Below are positions 48,789 through 57,955 of a stretch of 64,000 nt of DNA, in pieces (positions within the stretch are counted from its first letter, which is position 1; each line of letters opens with the position of its first letter). Source of the DNA: Brumimicrobium mesophilum (lineage in GTDB: Bacteria; Bacteroidota; Bacteroidia; Flavobacteriales_D; Crocinitomicaceae); NCBI RefSeq assembly GCF_003025005.1, contig NZ_PVSS01000010.1, forward strand, positions 62,001 through 126,000, written 5' to 3'. The notes below the pieces were generated by a model. The model worked only from the letters and a program-made list of their open reading frames with translations. It did no database searches and was not told where the DNA came from. Made by a program: the position numbers and the translations under genes.

Positions 48789-49904
48789 TTATGATTGTTT
48801 GTATGTATCCATATTTGATATAAAATCATCAAAAAGATATCTTGAATCGTGAGGCCCAGCAGATGATTCCGGATGATATTGAACTGAAAAAACCAATTTA
48901 TTTTTCAATGCAATTCCAGCTACCGTATTGTCATTCAAATGAGAATGTGTGATTTCAATATTTTCATTGTCTTCAGCACTCACTCTTGAAACAACAAAAC
49001 CATGATTCTGACTTGTAATTTCTCCTCTGCCTGTTTTATGATTCAGGACAGGGTGATTTAAACCTCTATGCCCTTGGTGCATTTTCTCAGTTTCTAGACC
49101 TTGACTCGCCGCAATAATTTGGTGTCCCATACAAATTCCGAAAACAGGAATATCAGTATTGATAATATCTTTAACCAATTCATGAGAAGAAGTCATTACG
49201 GCTGGATCTCCAGGTCCGTTAGATAACATAAATCCGTTTGGTTGGTATGCTAACAGATCTTCAAGTGAAGAGCTCATTGGAAAAACTTTTACTTCACAAT
49301 CGCGCTCATTTAAACATTTAGCGATATTTCTTTTAGAACCAAAATCTAAAAGCGCTACTTTATAATGACTTTTTCCAGTAGTAGAAGGAGAAACATAAGC
49401 TTCTTTCGTAGAAACCTTACTTGCTAATTCCAAACCTTCCATTGACGGAACGTTTTTTAATTCTTCAATTAAATCTTCAACCTTATCATCTTGATTAGAA
49501 GAAATTATAGCATTCATTGCTCCTTTAGAGCGGATGTAACGCACCAATGCACGTGTATCGATATCAGAGATACCTACTTTACCATCTCTTTCTAAAAATT
49601 CTTGAAGTGGAAGATCAGAAATTTCTCGTGAAGCTACTTCAGAAAACTTCTTAACTATAATTCCTGCACATTGAATATGGTCAGATTCGGATTCATCACC
49701 AGTGGTTCCGTAGTTACCTATGTGTGGTGAGGTCATTGTCACCAACTGTCCGAGGTAAGAAGGGTCTGTAAAAACCTCTTGGTAACCCGTCATTCCAGTG
49801 TTGAATGCTAATTCCCCAGCTGTTTTACCTATTTTCCCTATTGCTTTACCGTGAAAAGTAGTTCCGTCTTCTAAAACTAAAACTGCATTTGCTCGTTCAA
49901 TCAT
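48789..49904 (-). CDS. carA: Carbamoyl-phosphate synthase, small (glutaminase) subunit
   Basis: CarA hydrolyses glutamine and feeds ammonia to CarB for carbamoyl phosphate, used for pyrimidines and arginine. The 371-residue protein has the N-terminal CPSase small-chain domain (LVLEDGTTFHGKAIG, ELAFNTGMTGYQEVFTDPSY) and a class I glutaminase with LSNGPGDPAV, the nucleophile in FGICMGHQIIAAS (Cys258), and the QYHPESSAGPHDS histidine and glutamate. carB is not in the window. eno follows 45 bases downstream. The preceding gene is dsbD on the same strand, separated by a terminator-like hairpin at 50064-50087. Confidence 0.97.
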   Translation of the reverse strand: MIERANAVLVLEDGTTFHGKAIGKIGKTAGELAFNTGMTGYQEVFTDPSYLGQLVTMTSPHIGNYGTTGDESESDHIQCAGIIVKKFSEVASREISDLPLQEFLERDGKVGISDIDTRALVRYIRSKGAMNAIISSNQDDKVEDLIEELKNVPSMEGLELASKVSTKEAYVSPSTTGKSHYKVALLDFGSKRNIAKCLNERDCEVKVFPMSSSLEDLLAYQPNGFMLSNGPGDPAVMTSSHELVKDIINTDIPVFGICMGHQIIAASQGLETEKMHQGHRGLNHPVLNHKTGRGEITSQNHGFVVSRVSAEDNENIEITHSHLNDNTVAGIALKNKLVFSVQYHPESSAGPHDSRYLFDDFISNMDTYKQS

Positions 49905-50063
49905 CTCTATATAGTTTTGACAAAAGTAATATAATTATAATAAATAAACCTTCAAAAAATGAATAGAATCCTATACTTTTTACTCTTCGCTAACCTCACT
50001 TGTTGAGTCTAAATAACCTACCTTAAATCCAAGGTGAAATATACTTGAAAAGTCACAAAAGAT

Positions 50064-50087
50064 AAAGCCCGCTTTTCACGGGCTTTT
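50064..50087 (-). terminator. Terminator-like hairpin between dsbD and carA
   Basis: AAAGCCCG (50064-50071) pairs with CGGGCTTT (50079-50086) around a 7-base loop. It lies 26 bases after the dsbD stop on the minus strand. The T-tract on that side is short, so termination may be partial. Confidence 0.7.
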
Positions 50088-50112
50088 ATCAATTAAACGA
50101 GTTAAATTCTAT

Positions 50113-52242
50113 TTATTTTGACGCATTGTAACTTTCTAATCCTTCTTCCAGCCATCTTTTGAAATCAGATGGATTACTATGGTTTTCATAATCTGCAGGA
50201 CCTACATTCAGATCTTCACCTGCCCCATTTTGAAAAATATAGTAAGGCTGAGCTGTTACTTGGTATTCAGAAACTTGTTTAAATGAGTTTTTATCACCCA
50301 CCGTTTTCAAGTGCTTTTCTCTTCCATTTGGATAGGTAACAGTAATTTGTTCTTCTTCAGGCAAAGCCACACGCTCATCTACATACAATGAAACGATAAC
50401 CACTTCATCTCTTAAAATTTCAAGAATTCCTGGTTCTCCCCAAACACTCTGTTCCATTTTTCTACAATTCACACAATTATGACCTGTAAAATCAACCATC
50501 AGTGGCTTATTCACTTTATTGGCATAAGCTAAAGCTTTATCGTGATCATGGAAAACCATAATATTCTGTGGTCCTAAATGTGTTCCTTCTATAAATTCTC
50601 CTTGACTAGCAGTTGTAATTCCACCACCACCAAAACCTAGAGGAGCTTCACTATAACTCATTGGTGGAGGGAAGGCACTAATTATTTTTAAAGGCGCACC
50701 CCATAACCCTGGGATTAAGTAAATAACAAATATCACCACTGTTGTCCCAAAAAGAGTTCTACCTACAGATAGTTTTTCCATTGGACTATCATGAGGTAAT
50801 CTCAGTTTTCCAAATAAATACATAGCCAACACAAGGAATATTCCTATCCAAATTGCTAAGAAAACTTCTCTTTCTAAGAAATGCCATTGCAATGCTAAAT
50901 CTGCATTTGACAAGAATTTAAATGCAAGCGCTAATTCTAGGAATCCCAAAACGACTTTTACAGAATTCAACCATCCTCCTGATTTTGGTAGTGTATTCAT
51001 CCAACCTGGAAAAGCTGCGAACAAAGCAAATGGCAAAGCTAAAGCTAATGAAAAACCAAACATCCCTACAAAAGGGGCTAATCCCCCTTCAGACGCTGCC
51101 TGCACTAATAAGATCCCAACAATTGGCCCCGTGCATGAGAAGGAAACCAAAGCCAAAGCTAATGCCATAAAGAAAATACCTATAAAACCACCTTTATCCG
51201 CTTTAGAATCTGCTTTATTTGCCCAAGAACTAGGCAATCCAATCTCAAACGCTCCCATAAAAGAGATAGCAAAAACTACCAATAAAACGAAGAAAACAAT
51301 GTTAAAAACCGGATCGGTAGACATTTTATTTAGGGAGTCGGCTCCAAAGATGGCGGTTACTAACAAACCAAGAACAATATAAATTACAATAATGGAAATT
51401 CCATATTTTATAGCATTGTTAATCCCTTGTTTTTTCGTCTTACTTTGTTTCGTAAAGAAACTAACTGTCATAGGAATCATTGGAAAAACGCAAGGAGTAA
51501 CCAGAGCAATCAAACCACTGACAAAAGAAACACCAAATATCCACCATAAAGAACGACCTGTTGGGTCACTTTTACTTTGCTTCTTTCCTTCATCAGCTGT
51601 AACAACTAAAGTTTTCTCTGAATCGCTGTTATCAATATCATCTTTACTATTTACAACTGCAGAATTTTGCTCATCATTTGACTCAGTATTAGCACCGGTT
51701 TCTTCTGACTCTCCAGGTTCAACTGGATCTAGGTCCGAAGCTTTAAGTAATCCATCATCTGCCTTTTCCACCTTTATTTCACAACCTTTAACCTTAACAG
51801 TAAAGACCTCTTCGAAAGGAAACAAACATTTTACTGAATCACAGGGTTGGAAACCAAAGTCAAGTTTCAAATCAAAATCCTTATCACTTGTAATTTTAAT
51901 CTTTTGTTTTAATGTGAAAGTTCCTTCATGATAGCGTAAACTCTCTTTAGAAACTTTATCGAATTTCTCAATTGGTTTGGGTTCGATAACCTTTCCTACT
52001 TTTTTATAATTTGTAGACTCATGAATTTTAAAAGTTGTTGGAATCCCAAAATTATCCGCCGGAAGATTCAAAGCATTAATATGCCAATGTTCATCCACCT
52101 TAAACTCACCAATAATTTCAGCATCACAGCCAGTTTGTTTTACCTTGAAACTCCATTCCACTTTATCCTCCGGGTATTCTGCCTGAGAAAAACTATAGAA
52201 ACTGAAAACAATCATTAAAAGTAGGCTTATCGATTTCATCAT
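50113..52242 (-). CDS. dsbD: DsbD-type thiol:disulfide interchange protein
   Basis: This protein is 709 residues from the ATG at 52242, which starts the signal peptide MMKSISLLLMIVFSFYSFSQ; an earlier ATG at 52263 adds seven residues. The N-terminal periplasmic domain (residues of about 20-175) is the DsbD alpha-like fold with the cysteine pair CDSVKC. A low-complexity acidic linker comes next. A membrane domain of about eight helices (about 235-520) contains CVFPMIPMTVSFFTKQ. The C-terminal thioredoxin domain has DFTGHNCVNCRKME, where CVNC is the redox motif. DsbD moves electrons from cytoplasmic thioredoxin to periplasmic partners for cytochrome c maturation and disulfide isomerisation. The three-domain layout is complete. 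Confidence 0.93.
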   Translation of the reverse strand: MMKSISLLLMIVFSFYSFSQAEYPEDKVEWSFKVKQTGCDAEIIGEFKVDEHWHINALNLPADNFGIPTTFKIHESTNYKKVGKVIEPKPIEKFDKVSKESLRYHEGTFTLKQKIKITSDKDFDLKLDFGFQPCDSVKCLFPFEEVFTVKVKGCEIKVEKADDGLLKASDLDPVEPGESEETGANTESNDEQNSAVVNSKDDIDNSDSEKTLVVTADEGKKQSKSDPTGRSLWWIFGVSFVSGLIALVTPCVFPMIPMTVSFFTKQSKTKKQGINNAIKYGISIIVIYIVLGLLVTAIFGADSLNKMSTDPVFNIVFFVLLVVFAISFMGAFEIGLPSSWANKADSKADKGGFIGIFFMALALALVSFSCTGPIVGILLVQAASEGGLAPFVGMFGFSLALALPFALFAAFPGWMNTLPKSGGWLNSVKVVLGFLELALAFKFLSNADLALQWHFLEREVFLAIWIGIFLVLAMYLFGKLRLPHDSPMEKLSVGRTLFGTTVVIFVIYLIPGLWGAPLKIISAFPPPMSYSEAPLGFGGGGITTASQGEFIEGTHLGPQNIMVFHDHDKALAYANKVNKPLMVDFTGHNCVNCRKMEQSVWGEPGILEILRDEVVIVSLYVDERVALPEEEQITVTYPNGREKHLKTVGDKNSFKQVSEYQVTAQPYYIFQNGAGEDLNVGPADYENHSNPSDFKRWLEEGLESYNASK

Positions 52243-52394
52243 AATATTGTATATAAAATTCATCTTGAGTGTTAACTCTTTGTATTAAAATTATAAAATG
52301 TTCTGTATTTTAAATGTCTTATTTCTAGATAAAAAATTTTGAATATTGCAAAAATCTAAATCTTAAATAATCAAGTCTACAAATTATTAAAAAA

Positions 52395-52416
52395 AAGCAC
52401 GACATTAGTCGTGCTT
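52395..52416 (-). terminator. Intrinsic terminator of the 96-aa gene
   Basis: AAGCACGAC (52395-52403) pairs with GTCGTGCTT (52408-52416) around ATTA. On the minus strand it runs into a T-run (complement of 52389-52396). It lies about 77 bases after the stop at 52493. Confidence 0.85.
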
Positions 52417-52492
52417 CAAATTTAATCAAACTCTTTAGATAAAAGCCTAGATTTATAATATCATTATTGTATTCCTAAAACATCTTTCTGCC

Positions 52493-52783
52493 CTAAAGAA
52501 AAACTATTTTATGAATATTGGCTATAGGCATCCACATTCCACCTTTTAAACAAATATAATTCAAACCCGTAGCCCATATCGTGGTTTCCACTTGTTTAAT
52601 TGCTTCATCATCTTCAAAAATGATTGCCACTTTTCCGTGGTGTAAGTTTCCCAATTTTGTTGCCTCCATTAAGTTCCCCATCAGACCATCTTGTTGTTTA
52701 ATCTTAGCGTTTTTATCAAACCTTAATCCTGGAATAGATTCTTTATCAACCAATTGAGGTTTTTCTTTTAATATATCTTGCAT
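52493..52783 (-). CDS. Small cytoplasmic protein of unknown function
   Basis: This 96-residue protein has no signal or membrane segment. It begins with a charged helix (ILKEKPQLVDKESIPGLRFDKN). Later come hydrophobic strands in KVAIIFEDDEAIKQVETTIWATGLNYICLKGG and ANIHKIVFL, resembling a small WYL- or DUF-like fold, but I do not identify the family. It is transcribed alone with its own terminator. The composition and terminator support a real gene. Confidence 0.72.
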   Translation of the reverse strand: MQDILKEKPQLVDKESIPGLRFDKNAKIKQQDGLMGNLMEATKLGNLHHGKVAIIFEDDEAIKQVETTIWATGLNYICLKGGMWMPIANIHKIVFL

Positions 52784-52987
52784 GGTCTTAATTTTAAAAT
52801 GTTAGAAAAATTACTATTAATTATTATTACATCCAAGAAAATGCAAATATTTAATTAAAAAAAACAATTACACAATCTAAATCTATAACTGTTGAACCTT
52901 TTAGATTAAATAGAATAATTGCTAAAAAATTATAATAGAAAATAAAGCAATTGCTAAATCAGTATTTTAGCCATAGAAACAGAAATT

Positions 52988-54793
52988 ATGGAAAATACAA
53001 TTTTACGTGAAGGGACAGAAAAAGACGCTAAAAAAAATGGCTTATCATTAGAAGATTATGACTTCTTAAATAATAGCTTTGGAAGAACACCCACTTTTGC
53101 AGAAATAGTTATTTATAGCGCTATTTTATCCGATCACAAATCATTTAAAATAGCAGATAATATACTTAAATCAATTCCCAAAACAGACAGTGATGAAAAA
53201 TATTTTAGCCTTGGTGATGGAAATACGTATGAAATAAAAGTAGAACCTAACTATCTTAATAAGATACTAAACCAACCTAAGAACAATAAAAAACTAGCTC
53301 AAATGAATTTACTTCGTTTCGGCAGCATAGAAAACGATTCAACGCTAAAATCATTGAAAGAGATAATTAAAGAAATTAGCGATTCTTTAAATAACTCCGA
53401 GACAACTATATTTGAAGCAGATTTATTTTTTGATGAATCTTTCAATAAAAATAGCATAGTAAACACTTTTTCAATAAGTTTAATTGATTCAAAAAAATCT
53501 AATTCTAAAAGCAAGACCGAAAATTCTTTTGATTTTATATCAGGAAATATTACGATGGTAATTGCGGAAAAATTAAAAATAAATTTAACTGAAATTCGCA
53601 AAGAAATAAATAATCAGGAAATAAGCTTTTTTCTAAAAGACCAATTAATTGCACGTTTCCCTTATTCAACAATAGAAAAAGAAATAACCCAAGCAAACCT
53701 AATAGAAGCTTCAGAGCCTGAATATTTCAAGAAAAATAAAAGTTATAATATTCAAGACATTCCTGAACCAACCAACCTAAAGGAAGTTGCTACTTTCTTA
53801 TTAAAAAACCCAAACAACGCTTCAAGAAGATGGATTAACAAACAATTCAATTCTACGAAATTACCCGTTGGAAACACCTCAAAATCTCCAACCGACGCAG
53901 GAATTATTGCACTTAAAGACTCTACAAACGCTTTGGCGATGACAATCAGTGGTAATTCTAGATACGTAAAATCCGATCCGCATATCGGCACTTCTATAGC
54001 GGTGGCTGAAGCAGCGAGAAATATTATTTGTTCTGGGGGTGAGCCAATAGTAATTGCAACATGTTTAAATTTTGAACATTTAAATAATTCAGAATCCTTA
54101 TGGCAATTTGAAAATACGGTAGAAGGCCTAAAAGTGGCAAGCGATAAATTTCAAATTCCAATAGCAGATACAAATCTTTCATTTCAAAAGACAGAAGGGA
54201 ATGATCGTTCTTCAACATCCTCCTCAACTACTCCAGCGATTGGAATGCTTGGATTGCTAACTGATAAAAACAAAAGTATTTCATACGATTTTAAACACAA
54301 AGGTGATTTAATTTTCATTCTTGGTGAAGCGGTAGAATGCATTAGTAGTTCAGAATACTTAAATGCGTATCATGGAGTGAAAAAATCTCCAGCTCCATAT
54401 TTCAATATTGAAAAAGAATTAGAGTTACACAAAGTTCTAAAGTCTATAATCTCGGAAGGTTTGATAAATGCAGCTCATGATTGTTCGAAAGATGGTGTTT
54501 TTATAGCATTAACTGAAATGGCGATGCCCAATGAACTTGGGTATGACATTGTAACAGATGCAGAAATTCGTGAAGATGCTTTTCTATTTGGAGAAGCAGC
54601 TGGAAGAGTCATTATTGGCGTCAGTGAAGATAGCGAAGATCAGTTCATTGATTTCATGCTTAATACAAATGTCAACTTCACGCTTTTAGGTCATGTTACT
54701 CAAGGAAAACTGGTGATAGATGACGACCATTATGGATTTATACAAGAAGCGAAAAAGACTTATAATTCGGCTTTAGAGTCACTAATTGGTTAA
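52988..54793 (+). CDS. Degenerate PurL-like (FGAM synthase subunit II) protein
   Basis: PurL (small form, about 740 residues) converts FGAR to FGAM in purine synthesis. This protein is 601 residues. Its start matches PurL (LSLEDYDFLNNSFGRTPT, with SDHKSFK at about residues 48-54 in the SEHCSYK position). Only about 22 residues then separate YEIKV from the NLLRFG equivalent, and the KIESHNHPSAIEP and GVGGIIRD motifs of the catalytic half are absent. From about residue 280 onward it is well conserved: ASRRWINKQF, SRYVKSDP, IAVAEAARNIICSGGEP, CLNF and HDCSKDGVFIALTEMA. By known structures the lost motifs belong to the catalytic ATP/substrate site and the kept half holds an auxiliary nucleotide site. 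It is therefore more likely a PurL-derived regulator or binding protein than an enzyme. No purQ or purS is adjacent. Confidence 0.82.
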   Translation: MENTILREGTEKDAKKNGLSLEDYDFLNNSFGRTPTFAEIVIYSAILSDHKSFKIADNILKSIPKTDSDEKYFSLGDGNTYEIKVEPNYLNKILNQPKNNKKLAQMNLLRFGSIENDSTLKSLKEIIKEISDSLNNSETTIFEADLFFDESFNKNSIVNTFSISLIDSKKSNSKSKTENSFDFISGNITMVIAEKLKINLTEIRKEINNQEISFFLKDQLIARFPYSTIEKEITQANLIEASEPEYFKKNKSYNIQDIPEPTNLKEVATFLLKNPNNASRRWINKQFNSTKLPVGNTSKSPTDAGIIALKDSTNALAMTISGNSRYVKSDPHIGTSIAVAEAARNIICSGGEPIVIATCLNFEHLNNSESLWQFENTVEGLKVASDKFQIPIADTNLSFQKTEGNDRSSTSSSTTPAIGMLGLLTDKNKSISYDFKHKGDLIFILGEAVECISSSEYLNAYHGVKKSPAPYFNIEKELELHKVLKSIISEGLINAAHDCSKDGVFIALTEMAMPNELGYDIVTDAEIREDAFLFGEAAGRVIIGVSEDSEDQFIDFMLNTNVNFTLLGHVTQGKLVIDDDHYGFIQEAKKTYNSALESLIG

Positions 54794-54945
54794 TGGTTTT
54801 ACTTTAAAAACAGATGGAATTAATTGAAGAGCGTTTAGAATAACTTTCTGAACGCTTTCACTTTTAGTTTATAACAATAAAACACAACTTCTCGGTTACT
54901 GACAATAATCATAAATCCAATTCCCTACTTTTTCTTCTAAAAGCT

Positions 54946-54953
54946 TATATTTG
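54946..54953 (+). promoter_or_regulatory. Putative -7 promoter element for trhO
   Basis: TATATTTG is a perfect TAnnTTTG match 30 bases before the ATG at 54984. No convincing -33 TTTG is seen. Confidence 0.5.
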
Positions 54954-54983
54954 CAAAATCTTTAATCATAAAATAAACATAGC

Positions 54984-56069
54984 ATGCAACTGTGGAATAA
55001 ATTGAGTAAGGAGGAGTTGGTGGAAAAGCTAAAAGAACGTGGAACAAAATTCGTTACCGTTTCTTTTTATCAATATGCTTCTATTCCTAACCCTCAAGTT
55101 TTTAGAGACCACCTCTTTCAAATGTGGTCAAACCTTGGAACCGTAGGAAGAACCTACGTTGCAACAGAAGGAATTAATGCACAAATAGGTGTACCAGCTG
55201 ACAAATTCGAGCAGTTTAAAGAAGAATTGTATCAGATTTCATTCTTAAATAAAATCAGACTAAACATAGCAGTTGACGAAACGGAAGCAGAATTTCCATT
55301 CTTAAAATTGAAAATCAAAATCCGTAATAAAATTCTAGCGGATGGTTTAAATGATGAGAGTTTTGATGTTACAAATAAAGGAAAACATCTTAAAGCTACT
55401 GAATTTAATAATTTAATCGATGACCCGAATACTATTTTGATTGACATGCGTAATCATTACGAAACGGAAGTTGGTCATTTCAAAGGAGCAATTACTCCTG
55501 ATGTAGACACTTTCCGTGAGTCTTTACCAATCATTGAAGATGAAATTTTATCAGGAAATGAAGATAAAAACATCGTAATGTATTGTACAGGTGGAATCCG
55601 TTGTGAAAAAGCTTCAGCATGGTATAAACACCGCGGATTTAAGAATGTACATCAATTGGAAGGTGGTATTATTAAATACGCCAACGATTGTACAGACAAT
55701 GGAATAGAGAATAAATTCATTGGGAAGAACTTCGTTTTTGATGAAAGACGTGGTGAAAGAATCACGGATGACATAATTTCTGTTTGCCATCAATGTGGAG
55801 ACCCTGCAGACACTCATACAAACTGTGAAAACGATGCTTGTCATTTACTTTTCATTCAGTGTGAAAATTGTAAAGAAAAAATGCAGAATTGCTGCTCAAC
55901 AGAATGTCAAGAGATCTACAATCTTCCGTTAGAAGAGCAAAAAGCCTTAAGAAAAGGATTAGAGAACAGCAATAAGATTTTTAAGAAAGGGAGGTCTGAG
56001 AAGTTGAAGTTTAAAGGAAATAATAAGAAGCCGATTCGTATAGCTGAGGCGATTAAGGTGGAGAAGTAA
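54984..56069 (+). CDS. trhO: tRNA uridine(34) hydroxylase, rhodanese type
   Basis: TrhO (YceA) hydroxylates uridine 34 at the wobble position of some tRNAs, a step towards 5-methoxyuridine-type modification. The 361-residue protein has an N-terminal acylphosphatase-like domain (TVSFYQYASIPNP, GRTYVATEGINAQIGVP). A rhodanese domain follows, with DPNTILIDMRNHYETEVGHF and the catalytic CTGGIRCEKAS (Cys201, and Cys207). Residues 265-310 hold a cysteine-rich segment (CHQCGDPADTHTNC, CENC, CCSTEC) typical of the longer bacterial forms. The tail is lysine-rich and may bind RNA. The gene is monocistronic. Single-domain rhodaneses are much shorter, so the assignment is secure. Confidence 0.93.
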   Translation: MQLWNKLSKEELVEKLKERGTKFVTVSFYQYASIPNPQVFRDHLFQMWSNLGTVGRTYVATEGINAQIGVPADKFEQFKEELYQISFLNKIRLNIAVDETEAEFPFLKLKIKIRNKILADGLNDESFDVTNKGKHLKATEFNNLIDDPNTILIDMRNHYETEVGHFKGAITPDVDTFRESLPIIEDEILSGNEDKNIVMYCTGGIRCEKASAWYKHRGFKNVHQLEGGIIKYANDCTDNGIENKFIGKNFVFDERRGERITDDIISVCHQCGDPADTHTNCENDACHLLFIQCENCKEKMQNCCSTECQEIYNLPLEEQKALRKGLENSNKIFKKGRSEKLKFKGNNKKPIRIAEAIKVEK

Positions 56070-56443
56070 AATATAAATTTCGAAAAAAACTACAACCAAG
56101 ACCACGAGGGCATCTTGTGCTATCGTGACGTTTAATATTTCGCGGAGTTTCGCTATGTTTTGGCTAAGTTTCGTAGAAGTTGATTGTGGGATTTTTCTTA
56201 CGCAAAGATGCGCTATGTTTTCGCTAAGTTGCGCAAAGAGTTTGGTCAGGAGATTTTTTTGTTACGCAAAGATCCGCAGTGGACCGCAAAGTTTCGCAGA
56301 GGGGATTCTTGAGTTAAAGTTACTCCAAAACTTAAGACGTTGAATTACAAAAGCCTAGCACACTCCAATAATAGTATTTTTTTAAACCTTGTTATTCAAC
56401 ATTTTTATTTATCTTAGGTAGTAACTTAAAAACCTAAATCAAA
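56070..56443. repeat. Repeat field of CGCAAAG-type motifs upstream of the GxxExxY gene
   Basis: CGCTATGTTTT-x-GCTAAGTT occurs at 56151 and again at 56211, sixty bases apart. TTACGCAAAGA occurs at 56198-56208 and 56262-56272, and several CGCAAAG/CGCAGAG variants are spread between. The 72-codon open frame across this region reads through the repeats and is not credible as a gene. ACCAAGACCACGAG at 56096-56108 resembles the outer arm of the hairpin at 61527-61581. Confidence 0.65.
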
Positions 56444-56821
56444 ATGAATGAAAATGAAATCTCCTCGATTATAATTGGTTGTGCAATAGAAGTACATAAC
56501 AATTTAGGACCTGGCTTACTAGAATCAGCTTATCAACAATGTTTAATATATGAGCTTGAGAAAATTGGACTAGAAGTTGAGAAAGAGGTAAAAATGCCAA
56601 TTACCTATAAAGAAATCAAAATAAATCAAGGTTACCGTATCGATCTACTCGTTGAGAAAAAAGTAGTTATTGAACTAAAATCCGTTGATTCTATAATTGA
56701 TGTTCATTACGCCCCATTGCTAACCTACCTAAAACTTGGGAAATACAAACTAGGACTTCTTTTAAACTTTAAAACTAAACTAATGAAACACGGAATTAGA
56801 AGAATGGTCAATAATTTATAG
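56444..56821 (+). CDS. GxxExxY protein (PD-(D/E)XK-like nuclease fold)
   Basis: This 125-residue protein has the name-giving motif GPGLLESAY (Gly24, Glu27, Tyr30) and the PD-(D/E)XK-like core YRIDLLVEKKVVIELKSV, with the aspartate and Glu-x-Lys expected of the fold, then HYAPLLTYLKLGKYKLGLLLNF. The family (PF13366) is common in Bacteroidota and is associated with repeated intergenic sequences; its biochemical function is not established. Here it is flanked by TTACGCAAAGA repeats upstream in direct orientation and, in inverted orientation, at 56925-56935 just downstream. The arrangement suggests a small mobile or repeat-dependent unit. Confidence 0.9.
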   Translation: MNENEISSIIIGCAIEVHNNLGPGLLESAYQQCLIYELEKIGLEVEKEVKMPITYKEIKINQGYRIDLLVEKKVVIELKSVDSIIDVHYAPLLTYLKLGKYKLGLLLNFKTKLMKHGIRRMVNNL

Positions 56822-56905
56822 CAAATACCTCCTTCAACCCAAGATAATCAATAAAACCCAGTATACGCCTACCAAAACACAACTCGAACCAAACCTCAGT
56901 TCATC

Positions 56906-56935
56906 TCTGAGAAACTCTGCGAAGTCTTTGCGTAA
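56906..56935 (-). repeat. Inverted copy of the CGCAAAG repeat downstream of the GxxExxY gene
   Basis: Read on the minus strand this contains TTACGCAAAGACTTCGCAGAG, matching the start of the upstream copy (56262-56272) over 11 bases, with a shared CGCAGAG later. It lies 85 bases after the GxxExxY stop. Confidence 0.7.
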
Positions 56936-57006
56936 TTCTTATTGAAAACTCCCCGTTCTTTCTTTCAAAAAAAGTATCTTTCGAAAACATTTTAAAAACA
57001 TACGTT

Positions 57007-57840
57007 GTGATATTAGGAATTGAATGGAATATGACCTCTCAACTTATTGACGGGTGGAGCACTCCAAACTTATACGGTTTACTTTTTGTTTCGGGATTAA
57101 TTATCGGTTTTTACGTGATGAAGCGCATTTTTAAATCCGAAGGAATTCCAGAAGCATGGTTAGACAAACTATTAATTTACATCGTTGTAGCTACCATTGT
57201 TGGTGCACGTCTAGGCCATGTTTTCTTTTACGATTGGCATATTTACAGGGAGAATCCTATTGATATTTTTAAAGTCTGGGAAGGTGGACTAGCTAGTCAT
57301 GGAGGTGCAATTGCAATATTAATTGCCTTAATTATTTACAGCAAAGTTGTAACTAAAAAAGCCATTTGGTGGATTTTAGACCGAATTGTCGCTCCAATCG
57401 CCATTGCAGCATGTTTTATTCGATTAGGAAATTTAGTAAATCACGAAATTATCGGAAACCCAACATCGATGCCGTGGGGATTCATGTTCATGCATGAAAG
57501 TATCGATAATTTAGTGGAAGTAAATGGTAAAATGGTTCATGTTTATCGTCACCCAGCCCAATTATACGAAGCATTGGCTTATTTATTGAGCTTCTTCATC
57601 CTCTTAAGACTTTATTGGAAAACTAACCTAAAAGAAAAGAGCGGATTCCTATTTGGACTTTTCCTCGTCTTTATATTTGGATGGAGATTCATTATCGAAT
57701 TCGTAAAAGTTGGTCAAGCAGAACGAGATGCCGGGTTGATTATCAATACCGGTCAGTGGTTAAGTATTCCTTTCGTTTTAGCAGGGCTGGTAATTATGTT
57801 GCTGGCTTGGAGGAAAAAGTTGAATCCTAAAAATGATTGA
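57007..57840 (+). CDS. lgt: Prolipoprotein diacylglyceryl transferase
   Basis: Lgt attaches diacylglycerol to the lipobox cysteine of prolipoproteins, the first step in lipoprotein maturation at the inner membrane. The 277-residue protein has several membrane helices and the family hallmarks: LYGLLFVSGLIIGF, GARLGHVFFYDW, WEGGLASHGGAIAILIAL and CFIRLGNLVNHEIIGNP (with the essential Arg and His). A C-terminal RPGW-like GWRFIIEFVKVGQ segment is also present. The start is a GTG at 57007: the N-terminal ILGIEWN sequence aligns with other Lgt proteins. Many lipoproteins in this window depend on it. Confidence 0.95.
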   Translation: MILGIEWNMTSQLIDGWSTPNLYGLLFVSGLIIGFYVMKRIFKSEGIPEAWLDKLLIYIVVATIVGARLGHVFFYDWHIYRENPIDIFKVWEGGLASHGGAIAILIALIIYSKVVTKKAIWWILDRIVAPIAIAACFIRLGNLVNHEIIGNPTSMPWGFMFMHESIDNLVEVNGKMVHVYRHPAQLYEALAYLLSFFILLRLYWKTNLKEKSGFLFGLFLVFIFGWRFIIEFVKVGQAERDAGLIINTGQWLSIPFVLAGLVIMLLAWRKKLNPKND

Positions 57841-57955
57841 TATATGGACGGTTGGCAAACCTTCCGTACATACCATCATTTGAATCACCCCAATATTCCG
57901 CCTTATTCCGAAAGTATCGCAAAATTCGATACCAAAATTAGAAAAAACTCATTTT

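Noticed and set aside
51392-51931. 179-codon open frame on the plus strand opposite dsbD
   Set aside because: It is the antisense of the dsbD linker and membrane region; dsbD has full domain support.
56125-56343. 72-codon plus-strand frame upstream of the GxxExxY gene
   Set aside because: It runs straight through the CGCAAAG repeat copies, so the open frame is a by-product of the repeats.
56906-56950. tRNA or other structural RNA in the repeat region
   Set aside because: The pairings are explained by repeat copies and no cloverleaf could be drawn; no tRNA was found in any other gap either.
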